A DNA stretch of 64,000 bases from an uncultured Aquimarina sp. (GTDB lineage Bacteria > Bacteroidota > Bacteroidia > Flavobacteriales > Flavobacteriaceae). Below the pieces are notes generated by a model that saw only the letters and a list, made by a program, of their open reading frames with translations, was not told the origin of the DNA and ran no database searches. A program made the position numbers and the translations under genes. Below are positions 10,511 to 19,059 of the stretch, piece after piece (within the stretch, counting starts at the first letter, position 1; every line of letters begins with the position of its first letter). The stretch covers positions 122,187 through 186,186 of the forward strand of contig CANLOW010000006.1 of assembly GCA_947493035.1 (NCBI GenBank). The letters are read 5' to 3'.

Positions 10511-11326
10511 ATGAACGATTTATTAAAAGGAATTGATCCTTCCATTATTTTAACCTACGTAGAAAAGTATGGATTAGCCCTAGTAAAAGCTTTAGCGATA
10601 CTTTTAGTTGGATTATGGGTTGTAAAGGCAATTGTAAAAGGAATTAGAAAAGCTTTTACAAAAAGTAATATGGATGATTCTTTACAAGGGTTTTTAGCAA
10701 GTTTGATTACTTGGTCATTAAAAGCTTTAGTAATTATTACTGCTTTAGGTCAATTAGGAGTTAAAACAACTTCTTTTGTAGCTATTATTGGTGCTGCAGG
10801 TTTAGCTGTCGGTCTAGCTTTGCAAGGGTCATTAGCTAATTTTGCAGGAGGTGCATTAATTTTGTTATTCAAACCTTTTAAAATAGGTGATCTAATTGAG
10901 GCGCAAGATGCTATTGGTGTGGTAAAAGAGATTCAAATTTTTGTTACTAAAATAATTACTCCAGATGGAAAAGAAGTAATTATACCAAACGGATCTTTGT
11001 CAAATGGAAATATTACAAATTATTCTACTACAGGTCAATTGCGAGTGGATTTAACGGTAGGTATCAGTTACGGTGATGACATAGAAAAAGCAAAAACCGT
11101 TATTATGAATACGTTGTTGGCGGATGGTAAAATATTAAAGAGTCCTGCTCCTACAGTTGCAGTTGGTGAATTGGGTGACAGTTCAGTAAATATATTAGTA
11201 AGACCGTATGCAACAGTAGAAAATTACTGGGATGTGTATTTTAATTCTTTACAAAATGTGAAGATTGCTTTAGATAAAGAAGGTATTGAAATTCCTTTCC
11301 CACAACAAGTTAATCATACAGCATAA
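10511..11326 (+). CDS. MscS-family mechanosensitive ion channel
   Basis: AIIGAAGLAVGLALQGSLANFAGGALILLFKPFKIGD. Confidence 0.95.
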   Translation: MNDLLKGIDPSIILTYVEKYGLALVKALAILLVGLWVVKAIVKGIRKAFTKSNMDDSLQGFLASLITWSLKALVIITALGQLGVKTTSFVAIIGAAGLAVGLALQGSLANFAGGALILLFKPFKIGDLIEAQDAIGVVKEIQIFVTKIITPDGKEVIIPNGSLSNGNITNYSTTGQLRVDLTVGISYGDDIEKAKTVIMNTLLADGKILKSPAPTVAVGELGDSSVNILVRPYATVENYWDVYFNSLQNVKIALDKEGIEIPFPQQVNHTA

Positions 11327-11398
11327 TTCATTTAGTCTATTAAGTAATACTTTTTGTCGATATTATTTACAAACGGGCATTTCAGTTGAAATGTCCGT

Positions 11399-11605
11399 TT
11401 ATTGTTTTAAATGATTATCTAAGCTTTTTTCTATGTTGTTAACCAGCTCTTTATATTCTTTTTTTATTTGATCAGAAATAATAGGGGATCTGTCTCCAGA
11501 TAAAATTAATTTAATATATCTGTCAGAAAAACCGTACTTTTCTGCCAATAGATTTATTACTCTGGTATTAAATCTATGTCTTGGTTTTTCGCTAATTTTG
11601 TTCAT
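11399..11605 (-). CDS. Small Cro-like DNA-binding protein (putative)
   Basis: 68 aa, basic, HTH-like spacing (NLLAEKYGFSDRYIKLILSGDRSP), divergent from S24-like regulator. Confidence 0.55.
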   Translation of the reverse strand: MNKISEKPRHRFNTRVINLLAEKYGFSDRYIKLILSGDRSPIISDQIKKEYKELVNNIEKSLDNHLKQ

Positions 11606-11614
11606 TAAGATGAG

Positions 11615-11635
11615 TTGTTCCTAAAATCGGAACAA
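11615..11635. promoter_or_regulatory. Candidate operator TTGTTCC-taaaatc-GGAACAA
   Basis: Perfect 7-bp inverted repeat with 7-nt spacer between two divergent regulator genes. Confidence 0.6.
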
Positions 11636-11664
11636 ATATACAGAAATATCTGAACACCAACTTA

Positions 11665-12354
11665 ATGAACGAGAAAACAAATTTCACTCTAATTATTTCG
11701 GAAATAATCGAATACCTAGGGGTATCTAGGAATGATTTTGCGAAAACATTAGGATATTCACGTTCTCAATCCATCTATGATATCGCTAGTGGGAAATCAA
11801 GACCCAGTTTCGATTTTTTTGAGCGTTTTTTTAAATCTGAATATAAGAATATCTTCAACCCGAATTGGATGTTTACAGGTGAAGGTGATATGCTTAAGGA
11901 GGCATACTTAACAGAAGAAGATGTTATTTATCATGTTCGAGAAGATGAAACAAGTTTTTGTAAAGGAGTTGCTTTAGTAGATAGGAGTAATGTAAATATC
12001 CTATTTAAAAATATTAGAAAGCAAAAATTATCTGAAGCACTGCCTTTATTTGAATTTCCATTTGGACAAGACTATAAAACGATAATGTTTGAAGTTATCA
12101 ATGATTCCTTATTACCCAAATTTGAGAAAGGAGATTTCTTAATATGTAAGGAAGCTGCGGTTTCAAATGAAGAATTAGAAGATGGAATATGGGTGTTAGC
12201 ATATGACAATGATATTATTTTTGGTAGACTTAGTAGTAGTGAAGGTGATTCATATGTTTTTATAAGTAATGCTTCTAATAAAACTCCTTTTAAGATAGAA
12301 ATTGATAAGATAAAAAGGTCTTGGATAGTTAAAATGTCTCTTACCAACATTTAA
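11665..12354 (+). CDS. XRE-type HTH / S24 (LexA/CI-like) regulator
   Basis: N-terminal HTH YLGVSRNDFAKTLGYSRSQSIYDIASGKSRPS; C-terminal S24-like FEVINDSLLPKFEKGDFLICK...DGIWVLAYDNDIIFGRLSS. Confidence 0.85.
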   Translation: MNEKTNFTLIISEIIEYLGVSRNDFAKTLGYSRSQSIYDIASGKSRPSFDFFERFFKSEYKNIFNPNWMFTGEGDMLKEAYLTEEDVIYHVREDETSFCKGVALVDRSNVNILFKNIRKQKLSEALPLFEFPFGQDYKTIMFEVINDSLLPKFEKGDFLICKEAAVSNEELEDGIWVLAYDNDIIFGRLSSSEGDSYVFISNASNKTPFKIEIDKIKRSWIVKMSLTNI

Positions 12355-12646
12355 AATATAGTTTATCTAGATATGTAATTCCATATTCTAAATATCATTT
12401 TTACCTAAAAATGTAAAAACTACTTCGCGTTGCTCAGTATGTAATATGTTAATGATACCCTATAAAAGGTGTCCATATTTATCTTATGATGACTATTTTG
12501 TATTCTTGTAAACACCTTGTATCCTTGTCTAAAGTAGTTGGTTTTAATATCTATTAAAGCTAAAGGGTATTAGTAGATAATGGATTTGCTAAGCGCTACG
12601 CGATTGCCTAAATTTGTTCACTTTAAATACTAGAAAAATAGCATTA

Positions 12647-14173
12647 ATGAGCTCGAGATATATAGAAATAATGGATACTACTCTAAGGGATGGAGAACAG
12701 ACCTCAGGGGTGTCTTTTTCTGCTTCAGAAAAATTGACATTAGCCAAATTATTACTTACAGAATTAAAGGTCGATCGTATTGAAGTAGCTTCTGCAAGAG
12801 TATCTAAGGGAGAATTTGATGCGGTAAAACAAATTACTAAATGGGCTTCCGATAACGATTTTATAGATCAAGTGGAAGTGTTGTGTTTTGTAGATAAAGG
12901 AATTTCTATAGATTGGATGCTAGAAGCAGGTGCAAGAGTTCAAAACTTATTGACCAAAGGTTCTTTGAATCATTTAACGTATCAATTAAGAAAAACACCA
13001 GAACAACATTTTGGTGATATAAAAGAGAATATTCGATTAGCTTTAGAAAAAGGAATAGCTACCAATGTATATTTAGAGGATTGGAGTAATGGGATGCGAA
13101 ATTCTAAAGAATATGTATTTGAATATTTAGACTTTTTGTCTCATCAGCCAATAAAGAGAGTTTTATTACCTGATACACTAGGAGTGCTAACTTATGATGA
13201 AACTTTTCAATACATTAAAGAGTTAGTAGATAGATTCCCGCAATTACATTTCGATTTTCACGCCCATAATGATTATGATTTGTCTGTAGCTAATGTAATG
13301 GAAGCGTTAAAAGCAGGTGCACATGGCTTACATTTAACACTTAGTGGTATGGGAGAGCGTGCGGGAAATGCACCTACAGCAAGTGCTATAGCTGTGATAA
13401 AAGATTTTTTGCCGCAGTTTGAAATTAAAGTTGAAGAAAAGGCGCTTTACAAAGTTAGCCGATTAGCTGAAAATTTCTCTGGGTTTAGAATTCCAGTAAA
13501 TAAACCTGTTGTTGGTGATAACGTATTCACCCAAACTGCAGGAATACATGCTGATGGTGATAATAAGAAAAACTTATATTTTAATGATCTTATGCCAGAG
13601 CGTTTTGGAAGGAAACGTAAATATGCGCTAGGGAAGACTTCAGGGAAAGCAAATATAGAGAAGAACTTAGAAGAATTAGGAATTCCATTAACTTCTGAAG
13701 AAATTAAAAAGATAACCAAACGAGTTATCGAGTTGGGAGACAAGAAAGAAGTACTAACGAAAGATGATTTACCTTACATAATATCAGATGTGCTGGATAA
13801 TAACCAAGCTGAACGTAAGGTAATTGTCGAGTCTTATGTGCTAACTCATGCAAAAGGGTTAAAACCATCTACAACGGTAAAAGTAAACTTCAATGGAGAA
13901 TTAATTGAAGAACATGCTCAGGGTGATGGGCAATTCGATGCTTTTATAAATGCATTGAGAAAAGTATACACAACGAAAGAAAAGTCATTTCCCGATTTAG
14001 TAGATTATTCTGTTCGTATACCTCCGGGTAGTCATTCAGATGCTTTGTGTGAAACGATAATCACTTGGCAAGATGAGTTACGAGAGTTTGTTACCAGAGG
14101 ACTTGATAGTGATCAAACAGTATCAGCAATAAAAGCTACAGAAAAGATGTTAAACATTATCGAGTTAGGATAA
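12647..14173 (+). CDS. leuA2: Alpha-isopropylmalate synthase-type enzyme with LeuA regulatory domain (LeuA2)
   Basis: IEIMDTTLRDGEQTSGVSF, FDFHAHNDYDLSVAN; start set at internal ATG (MSSRYIEIMD) rather than ORF start 12614; adjacent to leuB. Confidence 0.85.
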   Translation: MSSRYIEIMDTTLRDGEQTSGVSFSASEKLTLAKLLLTELKVDRIEVASARVSKGEFDAVKQITKWASDNDFIDQVEVLCFVDKGISIDWMLEAGARVQNLLTKGSLNHLTYQLRKTPEQHFGDIKENIRLALEKGIATNVYLEDWSNGMRNSKEYVFEYLDFLSHQPIKRVLLPDTLGVLTYDETFQYIKELVDRFPQLHFDFHAHNDYDLSVANVMEALKAGAHGLHLTLSGMGERAGNAPTASAIAVIKDFLPQFEIKVEEKALYKVSRLAENFSGFRIPVNKPVVGDNVFTQTAGIHADGDNKKNLYFNDLMPERFGRKRKYALGKTSGKANIEKNLEELGIPLTSEEIKKITKRVIELGDKKEVLTKDDLPYIISDVLDNNQAERKVIVESYVLTHAKGLKPSTTVKVNFNGELIEEHAQGDGQFDAFINALRKVYTTKEKSFPDLVDYSVRIPPGSHSDALCETIITWQDELREFVTRGLDSDQTVSAIKATEKMLNIIELG

Positions 14174-14204
14174 AAGCATTTCTTTCAAAAAGTATTCTAA
14201 ATAG

Positions 14205-14212
14205 TATATTTG
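14205..14212 (+). promoter_or_regulatory. TAnnTTTG -7 element upstream of leuB
   Basis: TATATTTG 30 nt before leuB ATG; no clear -33 TTG. Confidence 0.4.
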
Positions 14213-14241
14213 CACAATCAAAATAGAGAAAAATAAATCAA

Positions 14242-15300
14242 ATGAATTTTAATATAGCCTTACTTGCTGGAGATGGTATCGGACCAGAAGTTATCGACCA
14301 AGCAGTAAAAGTTTGTGACGCTGTTGCAACAAAGTTTAATCATAATATCAATTGGACACCTGCATTAACAGGTGCGGCAGCTATCGATGCTGTAGGAGAA
14401 CCTTATCCTGATGAAACACATGATATTTGTGTAGCGTCGGATGCTGTTCTTTTTGGAGCAATTGGTCATCCAAGATTTGATAACGATCCATCAGCAAAAG
14501 TTCGTCCAGAGCAAGGTTTGTTAAAAATGAGAAAGAAATTAGGATTGTTTGCTAATGTTCGTCCTACATTTACTTTCCCTTCTTTGATTGATAAATCACC
14601 ATTAAAAGAAGAGCGTATTAAAGGTACTGACTTAGTATTCTTAAGAGAATTAACAGGTGGTATTTACTTTGGTGAGAAAGGTCGTAAAGACGGTGGAGAT
14701 ACAGCATTTGATAATTGTGTTTATACAAAAGAAGAAGTAACTCGTCTTGCAAGAAAAGGTTTTGAATTAGCAATGACGCGTACTAAGAAATTATGTTGTG
14801 TTGATAAAGCTAATGTTTTGGAAACATCTAGATTGTGGAGAGAGACAGTTCAAGGCTTAGAAAAAGATTATCCAGAAGTAGAGGTTTCTTACGAATTTGT
14901 TGATGCTGTAGCTATGCGTTTGGTGCAATGGCCAAATAGTTATGACGTTTTGATTACAGAAAATTTATTTGGAGATATCTTAACAGATGAAGCTTCAGTA
15001 ATTTCTGGATCAATGGGATTAATGCCTTCAGCTTCTGTAGGAGAAAAAACTTCTTTGTACGAGCCAATTCATGGTTCTTACCCGCAAGCTGCTGGAAAAG
15101 ATATAGCAAATCCATTAGCTACTGTATTATCAGCAGCAATGATGTTTGAAGATGCTTTTGGTTTAAAAGAAGAAGCAGAAGCGATTCGCACAGTTGTGAA
15201 TAAATCTTTAGCTGAAGGTATAGTAACGGAAGACTTATCAGCTGGAGGAAAAGCTTATAAAACAAGCGAAATAGGAGATTGGTTAGCGAAAAATATATAA
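14242..15300 (+). CDS. leuB: 3-isopropylmalate dehydrogenase
   Basis: LLAGDGIGPEVIDQAVKV, FLRELTGGIYFGEKGRKD, TENLFGDILTDEASVISGSMGLMPSAS. Confidence 0.97.
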   Translation: MNFNIALLAGDGIGPEVIDQAVKVCDAVATKFNHNINWTPALTGAAAIDAVGEPYPDETHDICVASDAVLFGAIGHPRFDNDPSAKVRPEQGLLKMRKKLGLFANVRPTFTFPSLIDKSPLKEERIKGTDLVFLRELTGGIYFGEKGRKDGGDTAFDNCVYTKEEVTRLARKGFELAMTRTKKLCCVDKANVLETSRLWRETVQGLEKDYPEVEVSYEFVDAVAMRLVQWPNSYDVLITENLFGDILTDEASVISGSMGLMPSASVGEKTSLYEPIHGSYPQAAGKDIANPLATVLSAAMMFEDAFGLKEEAEAIRTVVNKSLAEGIVTEDLSAGGKAYKTSEIGDWLAKNI

Positions 15301-15326
15301 TCGCAAGATCTTTTTGATATATTTAG

Positions 15327-15360
15327 GGCTACTTCTGATTGTTTGGAAGTAGCCTTTTTT
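15327..15360 (+). terminator. Terminator downstream of leuB
   Basis: GGCTACTTC ... GAAGTAGCC + T-run. Confidence 0.8.
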
Positions 15361-15371
15361 TGATAAATTAG

Positions 15372-15950
15372 ATGATGAAGTATTATAAAATATATTTTTT
15401 TGTAATTGGATTTTTGACTTTTGGTGCATGTGATTCAAATGTAACCAATGATAAAAAAAATGTTCAAGAAGTTGAGGAAAGCTCTAGTTTGGAAGTGAAA
15501 AAAATTGCTCCAAGAGTAAAGATGAATACGAATTTATCTAAAGAAGTAAAGCAACTAGCAGAAGAGAATACGAATTTTCATGATCTACAAATTCAAATTG
15601 AAAAATTGAATAGTATTAGTGTAAAGAGTTTTTCGAAAGAAATTGTTACTATACAAGAAAATTGTACAGAGTTTGAAAAAACAATTCCCGAAATATTTAA
15701 AGGAAAAAGTGTTTTTAGTAGGATAGATGCTATACAGAATTTTTCTAAAGCTATTGCTTTTGAACAGAAGAAAAACAGTAATGATACTACAAAACTTCAC
15801 AAGTATAGTTATGGCTTAGTGGAAAGCTATAATTCGTTAATAGTACAATTAGGAGATCGTAAAAATGTATTACCCGAAACGGTAAAAAAATCATTAAAAG
15901 AGACGATAAATATCAAGAAAGATAGCTTAGAAGTAGAACCATTATTCTAA
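15372..15950 (+). CDS. Putative lipoprotein, hypothetical
   Basis: Signal peptide with lipobox-like FGACDSN; 4-nt tail overlap with convergent TonB receptor. Confidence 0.65.
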   Translation: MMKYYKIYFFVIGFLTFGACDSNVTNDKKNVQEVEESSSLEVKKIAPRVKMNTNLSKEVKQLAEENTNFHDLQIQIEKLNSISVKSFSKEIVTIQENCTEFEKTIPEIFKGKSVFSRIDAIQNFSKAIAFEQKKNSNDTTKLHKYSYGLVESYNSLIVQLGDRKNVLPETVKKSLKETINIKKDSLEVEPLF

Positions 15951-18337
15951 AATTTTACTTGTATAGCGGTAATGATATTGAATCCAGGGGCACTTATACC
16001 AGATGAGTAGGTTCGATATCGTTGGTTTGTTAGGTTTTCTAAATTCAAGGATACTTTTAACTTCTTAGTTGCTAAAAATAGGCTTTGTATGTTAATAGTG
16101 TACCAAGAAGGGGAGTAGGTTAATCCATTATTATTTAAAGGGAATATATTAGTCTTGTTTTGTTCCCTGGGATTTAAGTTTTGATGCTTTAAAGATTCAC
16201 TAAATTCTACATATGGGCTAATTTCAAATCTATTTTTTCGATAGTGTACACTTATTTTTCCAAAATTAGGAGTTACATGTCTTACTGGAACATTCTTTCC
16301 ACTAGGTATTTTTTCTTCTCCTCTTATAAAATGATAGTTGAAATCTGTTGTTATTGCATTAGAAATTTGAAAACGTCCACTTATGTCAACGCCATATATC
16401 CGTTGACTATTGCTATTTTGAATGGCTGTGATTTCACTATCTATTCCTTGAAATTCTATAGTGTTTAACCCATTAAACGAGAAATTATTTCGGCTTAAGG
16501 CATTATCTAAAAAAGTAAAATAAGGAGAAAAAGTAATGTTTGTTTTTTGAGTATGATAAACAATGTTAGCCTCTATATTGTAAGCAGTTTCTGGTTTTAA
16601 GTCAGGGTTAGGGACAACTAAAGTGCCTGGTTCTGAGGACTGAAATATTTTTCCGATATCATCTATATTAGGAGCTCTAAAAGCGGTACTTAAGAAAATA
16701 CTGCTATTCCATTTTTTAGATAGTTTAGTAACCAATCCAAGATTTCCATTAATAGCACTATTATTAAGGTTAACGTTTTCGAAAGGGAATTGTAAAACGG
16801 GATCAATAAAGTCAGCATTAAGACTTACGTAGTTATAACGTAAACCTGCAGTTAGTTTATTGTTTTTATTGAAATTATGATTTAAAGAACTGTAAAAAGC
16901 TACAGAATTCCATATTGAACCATCAGGGTATCTAAAAGATATATCGTTGAAAGTTTCATTAGTAATTATATTTTTTCTGTTAGCTGTACTATTTACTTTG
17001 TTATGTATAAGCTCGATTCCATATGAAAGTGAAGTTTTTTTAAGTCTTTTTATAGCATCAATATTTAAACTGTATACGTTAACAGTTTCTGTATTGTTGA
17101 TTCTGAAATTGTTTCCAAATGGTCTTTGATTTCTACTTTCTTCAAAAAACTGAAAAGCTAAAGAGGTTTTTAACTCATCAAATAATTTATGATTGATTCT
17201 GTAATTACTACTAGCATTTAAAAACAACCATTTTTGTGGCCCGTAAAACCATTCAGAAAACTTGAAAGTCTTATCGTCATTAATTATTTGAAGTCTATCG
17301 TATCGATCATAATTACTAGTTTCAGAATAAATAGAAGTAAACTTTAAATGATGATTTTTATTAGCGATTAAAGATAATTTATTAAATAGGTGATATTGTT
17401 GATAATCAGTATTAACTTGTTTTCTTGGATTATTGTTTTTTATAACAAGGTCTTCACCATGTAAGCGTTGAACAAATGATTTTCTTAAAAAATCATTAGG
17501 ACCATTTTTTCCTTGTGTTAAATCTCCGAATCGAGAATAAGTGAAGCTACTTGTATTTTTCCATTTTTTATTCCCAAAACTATAATTTAAGTGCGAAGTA
17601 CTTTCTCTGTTAGCGGAAGAAAAACGTTGCGTAAATGAGCCGGGAGGACTTTTCTTTTTGAATTTAGGGTCTAGAGTGCTAAAGTTAATAACTCCACCAA
17701 TCGCATCGCTACCATATACAACACTTCCAGGTCCTAGTATAACTTCTGATTGCTCAATGATAAATGGATCTATAGATATGATGTTTTGAACATTACCACT
17801 TCTAAAAATAGCATTATTCATACGTACTCCGTCTACTGTCAATAAAATTCGATTGGTTGAATACCCTCTAATAATAGGGCTACCTCCTCCTGATTGGCTT
17901 TTTTGCACAAAAACTTGATTACCTTTTCCTACAACGTCTGCTGCTGTTTGAGCTTGTTTTTTAAAAATATTGGCACTATTCAGGGAAGTTGTTCTTTTGG
18001 GAATATCGATTCTTTTTTCTTTCCATTTTGAATGAGAAACAATGACTTCGTCTAGTGTATTGATATTGGGTTGTAAGAAGATTACGTTTGATGTGGCTCT
18101 AATTGATTTTCGAGTAAATTCCAATTCTTCATAGCCATTAACAATAGTTTTAAATTCATGTTCGTTAGGGTAGTTCGAAATGGAGGTTGTTCCGTTGTTA
18201 CTTTTAATAGTTATGCCTCCTTTAATGCAATATAATTCTACATTTTCTATCGATAGCCCAGTTAATGCATCGGCAAATTCTATCCGTTGTGCGAAACACC
18301 ATTGCGTAAATAAAATAAAAAGTAAAATTAATCGCAT
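15947..18337 (-). CDS. TonB-dependent outer-membrane receptor
   Basis: Plug KQAQTAADVVGKGNQVFVQKSQSGGGSPIIRGYSTNRILLTVDGVRMNNAIFRSGN; C-terminal ENLTNQRYRTYSSGISAPGFNIITAIQVKF. Confidence 0.95.
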   Translation of the reverse strand: MRLILLFILFTQWCFAQRIEFADALTGLSIENVELYCIKGGITIKSNNGTTSISNYPNEHEFKTIVNGYEELEFTRKSIRATSNVIFLQPNINTLDEVIVSHSKWKEKRIDIPKRTTSLNSANIFKKQAQTAADVVGKGNQVFVQKSQSGGGSPIIRGYSTNRILLTVDGVRMNNAIFRSGNVQNIISIDPFIIEQSEVILGPGSVVYGSDAIGGVINFSTLDPKFKKKSPPGSFTQRFSSANRESTSHLNYSFGNKKWKNTSSFTYSRFGDLTQGKNGPNDFLRKSFVQRLHGEDLVIKNNNPRKQVNTDYQQYHLFNKLSLIANKNHHLKFTSIYSETSNYDRYDRLQIINDDKTFKFSEWFYGPQKWLFLNASSNYRINHKLFDELKTSLAFQFFEESRNQRPFGNNFRINNTETVNVYSLNIDAIKRLKKTSLSYGIELIHNKVNSTANRKNIITNETFNDISFRYPDGSIWNSVAFYSSLNHNFNKNNKLTAGLRYNYVSLNADFIDPVLQFPFENVNLNNSAINGNLGLVTKLSKKWNSSIFLSTAFRAPNIDDIGKIFQSSEPGTLVVPNPDLKPETAYNIEANIVYHTQKTNITFSPYFTFLDNALSRNNFSFNGLNTIEFQGIDSEITAIQNSNSQRIYGVDISGRFQISNAITTDFNYHFIRGEEKIPSGKNVPVRHVTPNFGKISVHYRKNRFEISPYVEFSESLKHQNLNPREQNKTNIFPLNNNGLTYSPSWYTINIQSLFLATKKLKVSLNLENLTNQRYRTYSSGISAPGFNIITAIQVKF

Positions 18338-19059
18338 TAAGAAAAAACAGTTTCTAAGATACTAAGTGATTTAGGAGATCTAAATCCATTAACATGGAAG
18401 TGATAATATTTAATTAGTTGATATAATAGGTTTTGTCGAGTTGATTTTAAAGTTTTTGTTGACGAAATATTATCAAAATTCATGCCTAATAATTGTTTGA
18501 ATAGAAATAATTCTTCGTCAGAAATGGTAAATTCTTTATGAATAGAAGAATAAGAAAAACATGCATTTTGAAGGTCGAAGTATAAGAATTCGTCATTTTC
18601 TTTACTTGGTGGGCAACCAAGATAAGAGGTTAACTCCGTTAAAAAATAAAGAGTATAAAGACTCACCTTATCTTCAGTATCTAGTTGTACTATAAATTCT
18701 CTAAGAAAGAAGAATAATTGATTGTCTTTTTCTTTTTCAGGTAAAATATCATTCAATATTTCTGTCAAGAAACTAACAATAGCATTTTTAGAAATTTGAA
18801 AATGTAAAGAAGAAAGGTGATGATCTTGTTTTACTTCTTTTATGTATTGTAGTGATTTACTTTCTTTATAGTTGTAATCAATGGTCAATATGCTAAAAGG
18901 TAAAAACAAAGCAGATCTTAAAGTACTTTTTTTACTTTTCAAAATACCTTTTAGATGGAATGATAATATTCCATGTTCTAAGGTGAAAAGCTTAACAATA
19001 ACATCTGCTTCTTTATATCTAATACTTTTAAGAACTATTGCTCTTGATTTGTAAAGCAT
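18337..19059 (-). CDS. recO: DNA repair protein RecO
   Basis: KSRAIVLKSIRYKEADVIVKLFTLEHGILSFHLKG; cysteine-poor C-terminus typical of Bacteroidetes RecO. Confidence 0.9.
   Translation of the reverse strand: MLYKSRAIVLKSIRYKEADVIVKLFTLEHGILSFHLKGILKSKKSTLRSALFLPFSILTIDYNYKESKSLQYIKEVKQDHHLSSLHFQISKNAIVSFLTEILNDILPEKEKDNQLFFFLREFIVQLDTEDKVSLYTLYFLTELTSYLGCPPSKENDEFLYFDLQNACFSYSSIHKEFTISDEELFLFKQLLGMNFDNISSTKTLKSTRQNLLYQLIKYYHFHVNGFRSPKSLSILETVFS

Noticed and set aside
12614-12646. N-terminal extension of LeuA2 (MFTLNTRKIAL)
   Set aside because: Internal ATG giving MSSRYIEIMDTTLRDG matches family start better
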